DNA from: Photobacterium lutimaris
GTDB lineage: Bacteria; Pseudomonadota; Gammaproteobacteria; Enterobacterales; Vibrionaceae
Direction: 5' to 3'
DNA length: 64,000 bases
Assembly: GCF_003025555.1 (NCBI RefSeq)
Contig: NZ_PYMH01000002.1
Span: forward strand, 620,001 to 684,000
The position numbers and the translations under genes were made by a program. The notes under the pieces are model-generated. The model was not told where the DNA came from. It worked only from the letters and a program-made list of their open reading frames with translations, and did not search any database. This document shows positions 25,842 to 34,515 of this stretch, in pieces (positions within the stretch are counted from its first letter, which is position 1; every line of letters begins with the position of its first letter).

Positions 25842-26687
25842 TTGTTACTTGAAGGTATAGAAACGCTGTTGGTACTGGCCCAAGAAGGTACCATGAGTAA
25901 GGCAGGAAGCCGTTTGTACCTGAGCCAAAGCGCTGTCAGCAAACGTATCGCCAAACTGGAAAAGCGGATCGGTAAAAAGCTTATTGAGCCTGATGGGCGA
26001 CGTATCAAGCTAACGGCCGATGCCCTTCAGTTGATCACCGCTGTCGAGCCCGGTTTCAAGGCATTGAAAGGGCAGATTTTTGATCAACTCGATGTCGATG
26101 ATCACACCCTGATTCACATCGCTTGCTCGGAAACCCTCGTTGCCGGCTATTTGGCCCCCTTTATGGGTAAGTACATCCAACAAGATCCTTACCTTGTCAT
26201 AAGCACTCACCATACCCCTGTCATTGTCGAGAAAGTACAATCTGGGGATGCGGCTGTCGGCTTCTGTGCCGGTCACCTACCACCGCAACACGGGTTGGCT
26301 GTCACCCATTTGTTTGACGAACCATTTTCTGTTGTCAGTCACCAACCGCTTGAGCAACAGCCCAATCAGTTATTGGTCAATGACCTAAAAAATCCGGCCA
26401 ATGCCAACCAAGTCAGTACGTTGCAAAAAGCGGGAATTGCGCCGCTAATGGAAATGGACTCCTATACCGCCGCCGCCCAACTTGCATTAGGCGGAGTCGC
26501 AGCCGCACTGGTGCCTATTTCAATTGTGAAAACCCTTAAAATAGCGCCTCACCACTGCCACCACTTCCCTTTTCTTGATGAATTAACCCGTCCGGCCCAG
26601 CTTTGCTATCGCCAAACGAGCTTCCAATCCACTCGGATCCGCCGGCTTATTGAAACCATTGCGGGTTCTGTTCAACTAGCAATTTAG
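25842..26687 (+). CDS. LysR-family transcriptional regulator with a TTG start
   Basis: The protein of 281 residues has an N-terminal LysR helix-turn-helix (EGTMSKAGSRLYLSQSAVSK) and a LysR substrate-binding domain. No ATG fits the N-terminus; TTG 25842 does, with AGGA seven bases upstream at 25831-25834. The C-terminus ends ETIAGSVQLAI. The gene converges with and overlaps the TauE/SafE permease gene by 41 bp at their 3' ends. It may regulate that permease, as LysR genes often sit beside their targets, but here the pair is tail to tail, not divergent. The effector is unknown. Confidence 0.82.
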   Translation: MLLEGIETLLVLAQEGTMSKAGSRLYLSQSAVSKRIAKLEKRIGKKLIEPDGRRIKLTADALQLITAVEPGFKALKGQIFDQLDVDDHTLIHIACSETLVAGYLAPFMGKYIQQDPYLVISTHHTPVIVEKVQSGDAAVGFCAGHLPPQHGLAVTHLFDEPFSVVSHQPLEQQPNQLLVNDLKNPANANQVSTLQKAGIAPLMEMDSYTAAAQLALGGVAAALVPISIVKTLKIAPHHCHHFPFLDELTRPAQLCYRQTSFQSTRIRRLIETIAGSVQLAI

Positions 26688-27417
26688 CCGCCATGCACAT
26701 CGAGGTGATCACCACCATCGGCCTGATCAATTTACGTCCCTTGGATATGACAACTTTGGCCCCCATTCTCGCTCCGATAAACCCACCAATCGCCATGATA
26801 ATCCCGATTTCCCAGACAGGCAGACCGGCAAAAATAAAAAACAACAAGGCCGCAAAGTTCGAGGTAAAGTTCAGAATTTTAGTTCGCGCGGTCGCTTCCA
26901 CTAAACCAAACTGTGCGATGGCAACAAAACAAATGGTATAAAGTGCACCGGCTCCAGGACCAAAAAACCCATCGTAGAAACCAATACTGGTACCCACGGT
27001 GAGAGCAAAAACATTCTCCGACAATTTCGGTGTACCGCCCCCCTGCCCGACCTGCGGCGCAAACAAGAAATACAAAGAGATACATACCAGCAAGATAGGG
27101 ATCAACTGAGTCAATAACCCGGCATCAATGCGTTGGACCAATTCCGCCCCGACAGCTGCCCCAATGAAGGTAAACACAATCGCATTGCGCATATCACGCA
27201 GATTGACCAACCCATTACGAATAAAGTACAGCGACGCTGAGAAACTGCCAAATGACCCCTGCAGTTTATTGGTTGCCAATGCTTGTGTTGGCGGTACTCC
27301 CGCAGCAAGCAAAGCAGGCACCGTTAACAGTCCCCCTCCTCCTGCGATAGCATCGATAAAACCCGCCAGCCCTGCCACAAGAAACAGCAGCCCCAATACT
27401 TCCAATGACAATTCCAT
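26647..27417 (-). CDS. TauE/SafE (TSUP) family permease, paralogue 1
   Basis: The protein of 256 residues has about eight transmembrane segments and the TSUP signatures GFIDAIAGGGG near residue 20 and GFYDGFFGPG in the middle. TSUP permeases move sulfur-containing or carboxylated organic anions such as sulfite or sulfoacetate across the inner membrane; the substrate here is unknown. It is closely similar to the gene at 31031-31819 along its whole length, including ATNKLQ-SFGSFSA and LNFTSN. The stop overlaps the end of the convergent LysR gene. It is divergent from the DcuA-like gene, with 367 bp between. Confidence 0.85.
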   Translation of the reverse strand: MELSLEVLGLLFLVAGLAGFIDAIAGGGGLLTVPALLAAGVPPTQALATNKLQGSFGSFSASLYFIRNGLVNLRDMRNAIVFTFIGAAVGAELVQRIDAGLLTQLIPILLVCISLYFLFAPQVGQGGGTPKLSENVFALTVGTSIGFYDGFFGPGAGALYTICFVAIAQFGLVEATARTKILNFTSNFAALLFFIFAGLPVWEIGIIMAIGGFIGARMGAKVVISKGRKLIRPMVVITSMCMAAKLLVEQNPQWFQ

Positions 27418-27784
27418 TTACTCACATCTCTTCGTTAAGCTTTGAGTGCAGAAAAATACCACTCACACCCAACTCGGAATAGCGAAACGTCGGACGACAA
27501 CCCATTCCAGTTTGGAATTGGTCAATTCAACCTCACAAATTACCGATGCTCATTGTTGCCTTCAGCTCGGTGGATCGCCGTTTTAATCATCAATACCCGA
27601 TGATATTTTGTGCAACTCTTAGCGTATCCTCCCCCGTCTGTTAACTCAGTCTCAGTTTCAGGCTTGTCGCTATGCCGATTCGTTATGGAAAAGCAATATT
27701 TGGCATTTAACAGCCTCAGTCCGTTTTAGCACTATACCCGCAAGATTTTTATGGTTTAACAATTCCAAACGGACAGGAAACAAT
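27418..27784. promoter_or_regulatory. Divergent intergenic region between the TSUP and DcuA-like genes
   Basis: No gene is seen in 367 bp. It must hold both promoters. A 15-bp inverted repeat ATTCCA-GTT-TGGAAT lies at 27504-27518 and could be a regulator site. The DcuA-like start is preceded by GGACAGGAAAC. Confidence 0.4.
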
Positions 27785-29086
27785 ATGTTAGTAGCATTAG
27801 AGCTGATAGTGGTATTAGGCTGTATATACTGGGGATTAAAAATGGGCGGGCTTGGCGTCGGGCTTGCAGGAGGCTTAGGGCTGGCGATTCTCACCCTCGG
27901 CTTTGGCCTTGAACCCAGTGCCCCCGCCGTCAATGTTATTCTGATCATCATGGCGGTCGTAACCGCCGCTTCAACCATGCAGGCAGCAGGCGGTATGGAC
28001 TGGCTGGTCCACCATGCCGGCAACCTAATGCGCCGTAACCCGAAATACATCTGCTTCCTGGCTCCGATGATCACTTGGCTAATGACCATCATGGCAGGAA
28101 CCGGATATACCGTATTTTCGACCTTACCGGTTATTTCAGAAGTGGCCAAAGAGATCGGCGTCCGCCCTTCCCGTCCACTGGCCGGCGCAGTAGTCGCCTC
28201 GCAGGTTGCTATCTCTGGCTCTCCTATCTCCGCAGCAATGGCTGCCATGATCTCCATCATGGAGCCGATGGGCGTGAGCTTCCTTGAGATCATGGCCGTT
28301 TGCCTTCCCGCCTCATTTATTGCCGCTATGGTCGGTGCTTTCGTAGCATCACGCCAAGGCTGCGAGCTCAAGGATGATCCGGTTTACCTTACCCGTATCC
28401 AACAAGCCCATGAGCAAAAACAACAACAGAGCATTACCTTAGCACCGAAAGCGAAATATTCTGTCATGCTGTTTTTGCTTGCGACCATAGCCATTGTTGT
28501 CTACGCCGCTTTCCCTTCACTACGCCCGCATTTCGCCGACGGCAGCATGATGTCGACCCGAGATATCATCATCGTCTCGATGTTTGCCGTAGCCTGTTTG
28601 ATGGTTCCGCTCTGCGGCGTTGACCCAGAGAAAATCATCCGTACCACGACATTCCGATCCGGCATGAGTTCTGTGGCGGTGATTCTCGGTATCGTCACCA
28701 TGGGCTCAACGATGGTGAATGCCTACTTACCTGAAATCAAGGACTTTGCCGGCTCCTTGCTGCAATCCTACCCAATGCTCTTATCGTTGGTGCTATTTGG
28801 TACCTGTACCCTGTTACTATCACAAGGTGCAACAACCCCACTGATCATTCCTTTGGCATTGAGCTTACAGGTCCCGCACTGGGCTATCCTGGCGTCATTT
28901 GTCGCGGTAACTGGGGTATTTGTCCTACCGACCTACCCAACCTCTTTGGCGGCAATAGAGTTCGACTCGACAGGCTCAACCCGAATGGGCAAGAATATTT
29001 TTGACCACCCATTCCTGATGCCAGGTTTAGTGGGCGTCGCTATTTCGACGGTTTGTGGCTTCCTGCTGGCACCGATGATTGTGTAA
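27785..29086 (+). CDS. DcuA-like anaerobic C4-dicarboxylate/aspartate transporter
   Basis: The product is 433 residues, the same length as E. coli DcuA, and has about 11-12 hydrophobic segments. The conserved Dcu motifs include GGLGVGLAGGLGLAILTLGF near residue 22, AAGGMDWLVH, GTGYTVFSTLPVI (a GTG motif) and SPISAAMAAMISIME. DcuA exchanges aspartate, fumarate, malate and succinate. It lies next to a divergently read LysR and an aspartate/glutamate racemase, which points to aspartate as a substrate; that is inference. It has its own terminator, so it is a single-gene transcript. Confidence 0.88.
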   Translation: MLVALELIVVLGCIYWGLKMGGLGVGLAGGLGLAILTLGFGLEPSAPAVNVILIIMAVVTAASTMQAAGGMDWLVHHAGNLMRRNPKYICFLAPMITWLMTIMAGTGYTVFSTLPVISEVAKEIGVRPSRPLAGAVVASQVAISGSPISAAMAAMISIMEPMGVSFLEIMAVCLPASFIAAMVGAFVASRQGCELKDDPVYLTRIQQAHEQKQQQSITLAPKAKYSVMLFLLATIAIVVYAAFPSLRPHFADGSMMSTRDIIIVSMFAVACLMVPLCGVDPEKIIRTTTFRSGMSSVAVILGIVTMGSTMVNAYLPEIKDFAGSLLQSYPMLLSLVLFGTCTLLLSQGATTPLIIPLALSLQVPHWAILASFVAVTGVFVLPTYPTSLAAIEFDSTGSTRMGKNIFDHPFLMPGLVGVAISTVCGFLLAPMIV

Positions 29087-29121
29087 TACCCCGATAAATT
29101 ACATAGAAAATGACAGATAAA

Positions 29122-29160
29122 AAATAGCGAAGCTCCGGACAGGACTTCGCTATTTGTTTT
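29122..29160 (+). terminator. Rho-independent terminator of the DcuA-like gene
   Basis: An 11-bp perfect stem (AAATAGCGAAG with CTTCGCTATTT), a 12-base loop and TGTTTT lie 35 bp after the stop. Confidence 0.85.
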
Positions 29161-29210
29161 GGTTTACACCAGCCTTTTTGCTTTATCGTTATTCTATGCC
29201 CACTTCATAT

Positions 29211-30095
29211 CTACTTTTCAGCATGTAGACGCAATGCTTGCCATACTTGCTCCCCAGCGGGGTGCAAACGGGCTTGGTAACGGTAAGCATAATAGGCAAT
29301 AGGTAGTCGGAGTGCGTCATCGCCAACAATGGCGACTTTCCCGCTTTCAAGCTCGTGCTTTATGGCGTAATCCGGCAACCAAGCCACACCTAATCCTTGC
29401 AGTACCAATGACTTCAACAAATCTGTCATTGATGACAAGAACACGGGTTGCAGGTTGACTTGATCCCGAATTGCCTCGACTTGACGTCCCATGTAAGAAC
29501 TCGGGCTGTACGCCAGCCAAGGCACTTCCTTATTACTGGTAATTCTGTAGAGCGGTTTGCCCGCACTGTCGCAGGCACATACCGGCAACAATTCGGCTTG
29601 GCCGATTTGCAAAGACTGGTATGGCGGCAAACGCAGCAGTTCATCATCGAACGCAAGCAGCAGATCACACCCCCCCTCTTGCAGCTCCTCTATCGCCTCA
29701 TCGACATCGATCGCTTCGACACTCAACACTGGCTTATGCTTACCTGCCAGCAGTTCCGATTGGATAGACGGAACCAGGCTGGTTGCCAATGAATGAGCAG
29801 CCGCAACACGGACATTGTTTCCCCCCAGTTTTGACAAATCAGACAGTTGACCAACCCCATCCATCATCTGGTTGATCAATGTTCTGGCTGTCATTCGGAA
29901 CAATCGACCACTGGGTGTCAGTGCTACCGGCGTCTTGCTACGGTCGACCAACTCTGCCCCGACCGTCTGCTCTAGCGCTTTGATCCGGCGACTAAATGCA
30001 GGCTGGGTGACATTACGCTTTTCCGCTGCCAGCGAGAAGTTTCTCACCTCCGCCAACGCCAAAAAATCTTCTAACCACTTACTTTCAATATTCAT
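29211..30095 (-). CDS. LysR-family regulator, HypT (YjiE)-like
   Basis: The product has 294 residues. The N-terminal KWLEDFLALAEVRNFSLAAE and QPAFSRRIKALEQTVGAELV match the LysR helix-turn-helix. Similarity to E. coli HypT/YjiE is visible across the protein, including AAAHSLATSLVPSI, AIDVDEAIEELQEG and SYMGRQVEAIRDQ. HypT is known as a hypochlorite-responsive regulator; whether this one shares that signal is unclear. It is divergent from the racemase gene, 206 bp away, and is a candidate controller of the racemase and the DcuA-like transporter. In Acinetobacter a LysR protein controls an aspartate racemase and an aspartate transporter, a parallel known to me. Confidence 0.82.
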   Translation of the reverse strand: MNIESKWLEDFLALAEVRNFSLAAEKRNVTQPAFSRRIKALEQTVGAELVDRSKTPVALTPSGRLFRMTARTLINQMMDGVGQLSDLSKLGGNNVRVAAAHSLATSLVPSIQSELLAGKHKPVLSVEAIDVDEAIEELQEGGCDLLLAFDDELLRLPPYQSLQIGQAELLPVCACDSAGKPLYRITSNKEVPWLAYSPSSYMGRQVEAIRDQVNLQPVFLSSMTDLLKSLVLQGLGVAWLPDYAIKHELESGKVAIVGDDALRLPIAYYAYRYQARLHPAGEQVWQALRLHAEK

Positions 30096-30256
30096 AGCAA
30101 TACAACACGCTTATCCCTAACCAGAAGCCACGGCAGTATAACGAAACACATTGCACATACAGAATTATTTCAAGCTATTTAGATCACAGTTTTGACGCAT
30201 GGCTATACTGATTTTGCATGACGGGCTCAGCAACGGCATTTCTCACAGCGACGGCG

Positions 30257-30271
30257 CTCACCTATAGTGAG
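30257..30271. promoter_or_regulatory. 15-bp palindrome ahead of the racemase gene
   Basis: CTCAC-CTATA-GTGAG is a perfect inverted repeat with 5-base arms, 31 bp upstream of the racemase start codon. It sits between the divergent LysR and racemase genes and could be a regulator site. Confidence 0.35.
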
Positions 30272-30301
30272 GTCAGTGGAAAATACTGTAGGAACAATAA
30301 G

Positions 30302-31012
30302 ATGAGCAGGAAATTAGGTATCTTGGGCGGAATGGGGCCACTCGCCACTGTCGAGTTCATGCAAAAAATTATCGCGCAGACACCCGCCTGCAGTGATCAA
30401 CAACATATTCCTATGCTGGTTAGTAATAACCCTCAGATCCCCGACCGTACCGCCTTCCTGATCAGCAACGGCGACGATCCCTACCCGGTACTGAAGCAAG
30501 GCATGGAACAACTCGAGCAAGCCGGGGCCGAATGTATCGTCATGCCTTGTAATACCGCACACTATTGGTATCCCCGCCTGAGTAATACCTGCCGGGTGCA
30601 CATGATCAGCATTCTCGATAGTGTTGTCACAGAAGCCCAGCAGCGTGGCTACCGAAAAGTCGGCATTCTCGCCACCACGGCAACCATGGCAACCCGGATG
30701 TACCAAACCAAACTAGCGCAAAAGCAAATTGCAGCCATTGCCCCAGAACAAGACCAGCAACAAGCGGTCATGGCAGGAATTTATGCGGTAAAGGCCGGCG
30801 ATGTCGAACAGGGGCACCGGTTAATGAAGCCGGTTTTCGATGCCCTGCTTGAGCAAGGTGCCGATGCCGTGATCTTGGGATGTACGGAAATTCCGGTCGC
30901 TCTTGCTGAAACGGTTTTTCTCCAGCCCGAGCAATGTCTGGACTCACTCAATATCTTAGCAAAAGCCTGTATTGATTGGGCAACAGCCGACTCTGCCGAA
31001 CTCGTAGCCTGA
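30302..31012 (+). CDS. Aspartate/glutamate racemase family protein
   Basis: The enzyme interconverts D- and L-forms of aspartate or glutamate without a cofactor, using two cysteines. From ATG 30302 (AGGA eight bases upstream) the product is 236 residues. The longer frame to 30218 has no ribosome site. The two catalytic cysteines are Cys83 in MPCNTAH and Cys194 in GCTEIP, and DRT near residue 48 is the conserved carboxylate-binding loop. Both cysteines are present, as in PyrH-type aspartate racemases, so it should be a true racemase. Its place beside a DcuA-like transporter and a LysR gene suggests a D-aspartate use pathway (inference). The permease gene downstream is convergent, 18 bp away. 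Confidence 0.88.
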   Translation: MSRKLGILGGMGPLATVEFMQKIIAQTPACSDQQHIPMLVSNNPQIPDRTAFLISNGDDPYPVLKQGMEQLEQAGAECIVMPCNTAHYWYPRLSNTCRVHMISILDSVVTEAQQRGYRKVGILATTATMATRMYQTKLAQKQIAAIAPEQDQQQAVMAGIYAVKAGDVEQGHRLMKPVFDALLEQGADAVILGCTEIPVALAETVFLQPEQCLDSLNILAKACIDWATADSAELVA

Positions 31013-31030
31013 TAACAGCCATATACGCCG

Positions 31031-31819
31031 CTAGACAAAAGAAACGAGAGTATCGACCCATTGGGGGTTCTGCTCGGCCAGTAGTTTGACGGCCATAACC
31101 ATCGAGACCATCACCACTAAGGGACGGATCAACTTCCGTCCTTTGGTAACCACCACTTTCGCCCCCAGCCTTGCGCCAATAAAACCGCCCAGCGCCATCA
31201 CCAAGCCGATTTCCCAAATGGGCAAACCCGCAAGAATGAAAAACAGTAACGCTGCAATATTCGACGTAAAATTAAGCACCTTAGTTTTTGCGGTCGCTTC
31301 AACAATCCCCAGCTGGGCGATCACGACAAAGCAGACAGCAAACAGTGAACCGGTTCCCGGGCCAAAAAAGCCATCGTAGAAGCCGATGCCAGTCCCCACC
31401 GTCAAGGCAAAACCCGCTTGGCTTAGCTTGGGATATCCGCCGCCATCAACAGCGTCTGGGGCAAACAAGAAATAAAGTGCAATCGCCACGAGAAGGCCCG
31501 GGATCACCTTGGTTAACGTTCCGGCATCCATATACTGGACAAGTAGCGCCCCTGCCGCAGAGCCAACAAACGTACACGCGATTGCTAGACGCATATCATT
31601 GAGCTTGACCAAACCGTTGCGGACAAAATACAAGGTGGCAGAGAAACTGCCGAATGAACTTTGCAGTTTATTGGTCGCCAATGCCTGAGCCGGAGGGATC
31701 CCCGCAGCTAATAATGCCGGCACGGTAATCATGCCTCCACCACCAGCGATGGCATCAATAAAGCCCGCAAGGCTGGCAACCACAAACAGGGCCCCAATTA
31801 TTTCCCAAGAAAATTCCAT
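31031..31819 (-). CDS. TauE/SafE (TSUP) family permease, paralogue 2
   Basis: The protein of 262 residues from ATG 31819 (the frame runs on to 31912, but MEFSWEI aligns with the first paralogue). It has about eight transmembrane segments and the TSUP signatures GFIDAIAGGGGMITVPALLA and GFYDGFFGPG. It resembles the permease at 26647-27417 at most positions along the whole length, so the two arose by duplication. They lie on the same strand and bracket the DcuA-like, LysR and racemase genes. Substrate unknown. It differs in a longer C-terminus (VDTLVSFV). Confidence 0.85.
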   Translation of the reverse strand: MEFSWEIIGALFVVASLAGFIDAIAGGGGMITVPALLAAGIPPAQALATNKLQSSFGSFSATLYFVRNGLVKLNDMRLAIACTFVGSAAGALLVQYMDAGTLTKVIPGLLVAIALYFLFAPDAVDGGGYPKLSQAGFALTVGTGIGFYDGFFGPGTGSLFAVCFVVIAQLGIVEATAKTKVLNFTSNIAALLFFILAGLPIWEIGLVMALGGFIGARLGAKVVVTKGRKLIRPLVVMVSMVMAVKLLAEQNPQWVDTLVSFV

Positions 31820-32355
31820 ACTATTCCCACCACCCAAGTTAAAACACAGCAACCGGCAAGCACATCTTGGCGTTCTGTCACGCCAAAGGCACGATAGAAT
31901 ACGGACTTTCATTCAGTAATTAAATTTCTTTTTTAGCTCGTAGCATCGGTTTTGTCGTTAACTTACAAACATTGCCGTCAGTGTTAGAGGAAGAGTCTTT
32001 ATGAAATGCATAGAAGGGTAGAAATATTGCGCCAAAATTTACCGTAGGATTAGTGCAGGGATCTACAATCATTATTTCCAAAACTTGATAAATAAAACCT
32101 CTCTTTATTTAGCGATAATATAATAAGCTATTATTTTAATTGACTATAATAATCCCCCCTCAAAACTAGCATTCCCCATCACAGGTGTTAATTGTATTGT
32201 TTTTAGCATTAATGCCGACAAAAAAATGTAGCGCAAAAGCGGCTATTCCCTACAATATTCTTCCTATAACAACATTCCGTTACACCCTGTAAACATAATT
32301 ACAAAGAGTGACGCGTTGGTTAGCTAACGACTTCACCTCAAGCACTGGAGCCAGT
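31820..32355. promoter_or_regulatory. Long AT-rich region upstream of lldEFG
   Basis: This 536-bp stretch has no gene. A perfect TATAAT at 32145-32150 could be the -10 element of lldEFG, which would give a leader of about 200 bases; no good -35 is paired with it. A second TACAAT lies at 32251-32256. The minus-strand promoter of the TSUP gene must lie at its left end. No regulator gene such as lldR is adjacent. Confidence 0.4.
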
Positions 32356-33075
32356 ATGAAGGTCAATCTTTTCGCCACCTGCCTGTGTGACACCGTCAAG
32401 GCCGAGGTCGCCAAAAAAAGTGTTTTACTGCTTGAACAACTCGGCTGTGAAATTGTATTTCCCGAACAACAAGGCTGTTGTGGCCAACCTTCACTCAATA
32501 GTGGCTACATCAATGACAGCAAAAAGGGCATCAAGAATCTGATCATGGCTTTCGAGGCCAATGATTTCCCGATTGTTTCCCCTGCAGGTTCCTGTGTTGC
32601 CTCCATCAAACGCTACCCGGAATACTTAGCTGACGAACCGGAATGGGCCCTGCGTGCTCAGGATATTGCCGATCGCTTTTTTGAACTCACCCAATTTGTT
32701 GTCAATCAGCTGGGTGTCACCCAAGTCGGTGCCAAGCTTAACGGCCGCGCCGTTTACCACCCGTCATGCAGCTTGATCAGAAAGCTAAATGTGCGTGAAG
32801 AGCCCATCAAACTGCTAGAACACGTTGAAGGCTTGACCCTACTCCCTATCAACCACCAAGAAACCTGCTGCGGATTCGGTGGAACCTTCTCGGTAAAAAT
32901 GTCAGAGATCTCCGGTGAGATGGTCAAAGAAAAAGTCAGCCATATTTCAGCTGTCGAGCCCGACTACCTTATCGGCGCGGATATCAGTTGCCTGATAAAT
33001 ATCGGTGGCCGCATTAGCCGTGAAGGCAAACCGATCAAGGTATTGCACATTGTTGATGTATTGATGAGTCGCTGA
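32356..33075 (+). CDS. lldE: LldE, L-lactate dehydrogenase complex subunit (CCG-domain)
   Basis: LldE, with LldF and LldG, oxidises L-lactate to pyruvate at the membrane. The product of 239 residues starts at ATG 32356 (GGAG five bases upstream), not at the earlier in-frame ATG. It has the two cysteine-rich CCG domains of heterodisulfide reductase-like subunits: GCCGQPSLNSGYI near residue 47 and TCCGFGGTFSVKM near residue 178, each with extra cysteines (ATCLCD, HPSCS). It is first in a three-gene operon, 13 bp ahead of lldF. Confidence 0.92.
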   Translation: MKVNLFATCLCDTVKAEVAKKSVLLLEQLGCEIVFPEQQGCCGQPSLNSGYINDSKKGIKNLIMAFEANDFPIVSPAGSCVASIKRYPEYLADEPEWALRAQDIADRFFELTQFVVNQLGVTQVGAKLNGRAVYHPSCSLIRKLNVREEPIKLLEHVEGLTLLPINHQETCCGFGGTFSVKMSEISGEMVKEKVSHISAVEPDYLIGADISCLINIGGRISREGKPIKVLHIVDVLMSR

Positions 33076-33088
33076 GGAAGGAAACACC

Positions 33089-34513
33089 ATGTCGATGAAA
33101 ACCAGTACTAGCCGTTTCAAGCAACGTATCGAAGTGCAAATGCAAGATACCTTCATGCGCGAATCGGTCGCCAACGCCCAAACCCGGATGTTCACTAACC
33201 GCCAAATCGCTGCAGAAAAGCTCGGCCAATGGGAACAATGGCGTGAAATGGGCATGGACATTCGCAACCATGTGCTTGAACACCTTGATTACTACCTCCA
33301 GCAACTAAGCGAAAGCGTCAGTCGTAACGGCGGCAAGGTGTTCTTCGCCCAAACTGCCGATGAAGCCACGGACTATATCGAGACGATAATCAAGGACAAA
33401 AAAGCCAAGAAAGTGGTCAAATCCAAATCCATGGTCACCGAGGAAATCAGCCTCAATGCAATGATACAGCGCAACGGCTGTGATGTGATCGAAACGGACC
33501 TCGGGGAATATATTTTACAAGTCGATGATTACGATGCTCCCTCGCATATCGTGGTTCCGGCACTACATAAAAATCGCTATCAGATCCGCGATATCTTCCG
33601 CGATAAAATTGGCTATCAAGGCAGCGAAGAGCCTGAAGCACTCACCCGCTACGTCAGGGACTATATCCGCCACGATTTCTTGGAAGCAGACATCGGTATT
33701 ACCGGCTGTAATTTCGCTGTTGCCGAGTCGGGTACCGTGACACTGGTGACCAACGAAGGCAATGCCCGCCTTGCCACTAGCCTACCCAAAACCCATATTG
33801 CGGTCATGGGGATGGAACGTATCGTACCCACCTTTGAAGAGCTGGATATCGTTATTAGCTTGCTGTGTCGGAGCGCGGTTGGCTTACCCCTCACCGGTTA
33901 CGTGACAGCATTAACCGGTCCGCGAGAGAACGCACACCTCGACGGCCCAGGAGAGTTCCATTTAGTCATCATCGATAATGGTCGCTCTGATATTTTAGGT
34001 TCGGAGTTCAAAGATATCCTGCGCTGCGTTCGCTGTGCTGCCTGTGTGAATACCTGCCCGGCCTACCGCCATATTGGTGGGCAATCCTATGGCTCGATCT
34101 ATTCCGGGCCGATTGGTGCCGTGCTGTCACCTTTGCTCGGCGGGTATGAGGACTTCAAAGAGTTGCCGTATGCTTGCAGCCTATGCCGCGCGTGCCATGA
34201 TGTGTGTCCGGTCAAGATCCCATTATCCGATCTACTGCTCAAGCACCGTCAGAAAATGGCCGAACAAGGTATGACCCCGCTGTCAGAGCGCATGAGTGTC
34301 GCAGCGTTTAACATCATCAATGCCCGGCCACTGCTGTGGGACAAAACAGTAAAAGTCGGGGCAACAATGGCAAGTGGCCTGATCCGTAACGGTAAGCTAC
34401 CACTGCAGATAGGTGCCATTAGTGAATGGACAGAAGCAAGGGATCTTCCTCAGCCTGACGGCCAATCATTTCGCAGCTGGTTTAAAAAACGACAATCTAC
34501 CCCGGAGTCTTGA
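33089..34513 (+). CDS. lldF: LldF, iron-sulfur subunit of the L-lactate dehydrogenase complex
   Basis: LldF transfers electrons in L-lactate oxidation. The protein of 474 residues has a long N-terminal LUD-like domain and two 4Fe-4S ferredoxin motifs near the C-terminal third, CVRCAACVNTCP and CSLCRACHDVCP. Between them is the conserved YRHIGGQSYGSIYSGPIGAV stretch. It follows lldE by 13 bp and ends two bases before the lldG start, so the three proteins are co-translated. Length and motifs match LutB/YkgF. Also called LutB in Gram-positives. Confidence 0.93.
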   Translation: MSMKTSTSRFKQRIEVQMQDTFMRESVANAQTRMFTNRQIAAEKLGQWEQWREMGMDIRNHVLEHLDYYLQQLSESVSRNGGKVFFAQTADEATDYIETIIKDKKAKKVVKSKSMVTEEISLNAMIQRNGCDVIETDLGEYILQVDDYDAPSHIVVPALHKNRYQIRDIFRDKIGYQGSEEPEALTRYVRDYIRHDFLEADIGITGCNFAVAESGTVTLVTNEGNARLATSLPKTHIAVMGMERIVPTFEELDIVISLLCRSAVGLPLTGYVTALTGPRENAHLDGPGEFHLVIIDNGRSDILGSEFKDILRCVRCAACVNTCPAYRHIGGQSYGSIYSGPIGAVLSPLLGGYEDFKELPYACSLCRACHDVCPVKIPLSDLLLKHRQKMAEQGMTPLSERMSVAAFNIINARPLLWDKTVKVGATMASGLIRNGKLPLQIGAISEWTEARDLPQPDGQSFRSWFKKRQSTPES

Positions 34514-34515
34514 AC

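Noticed and set aside
27670..28371. 233-codon open frame on the minus strand over the DcuA-like gene.
   Set aside because: It is antisense to an unambiguous transporter and has the composition of a shadow frame.
30255..30273. The minus strand contains CTCACTATAGG, a match to the core of a T7-type promoter.
   Set aside because: The upstream half of the T7 promoter is missing, there is no phage polymerase gene nearby, and the match is explained by the local CTCAC/GTGAG palindrome.
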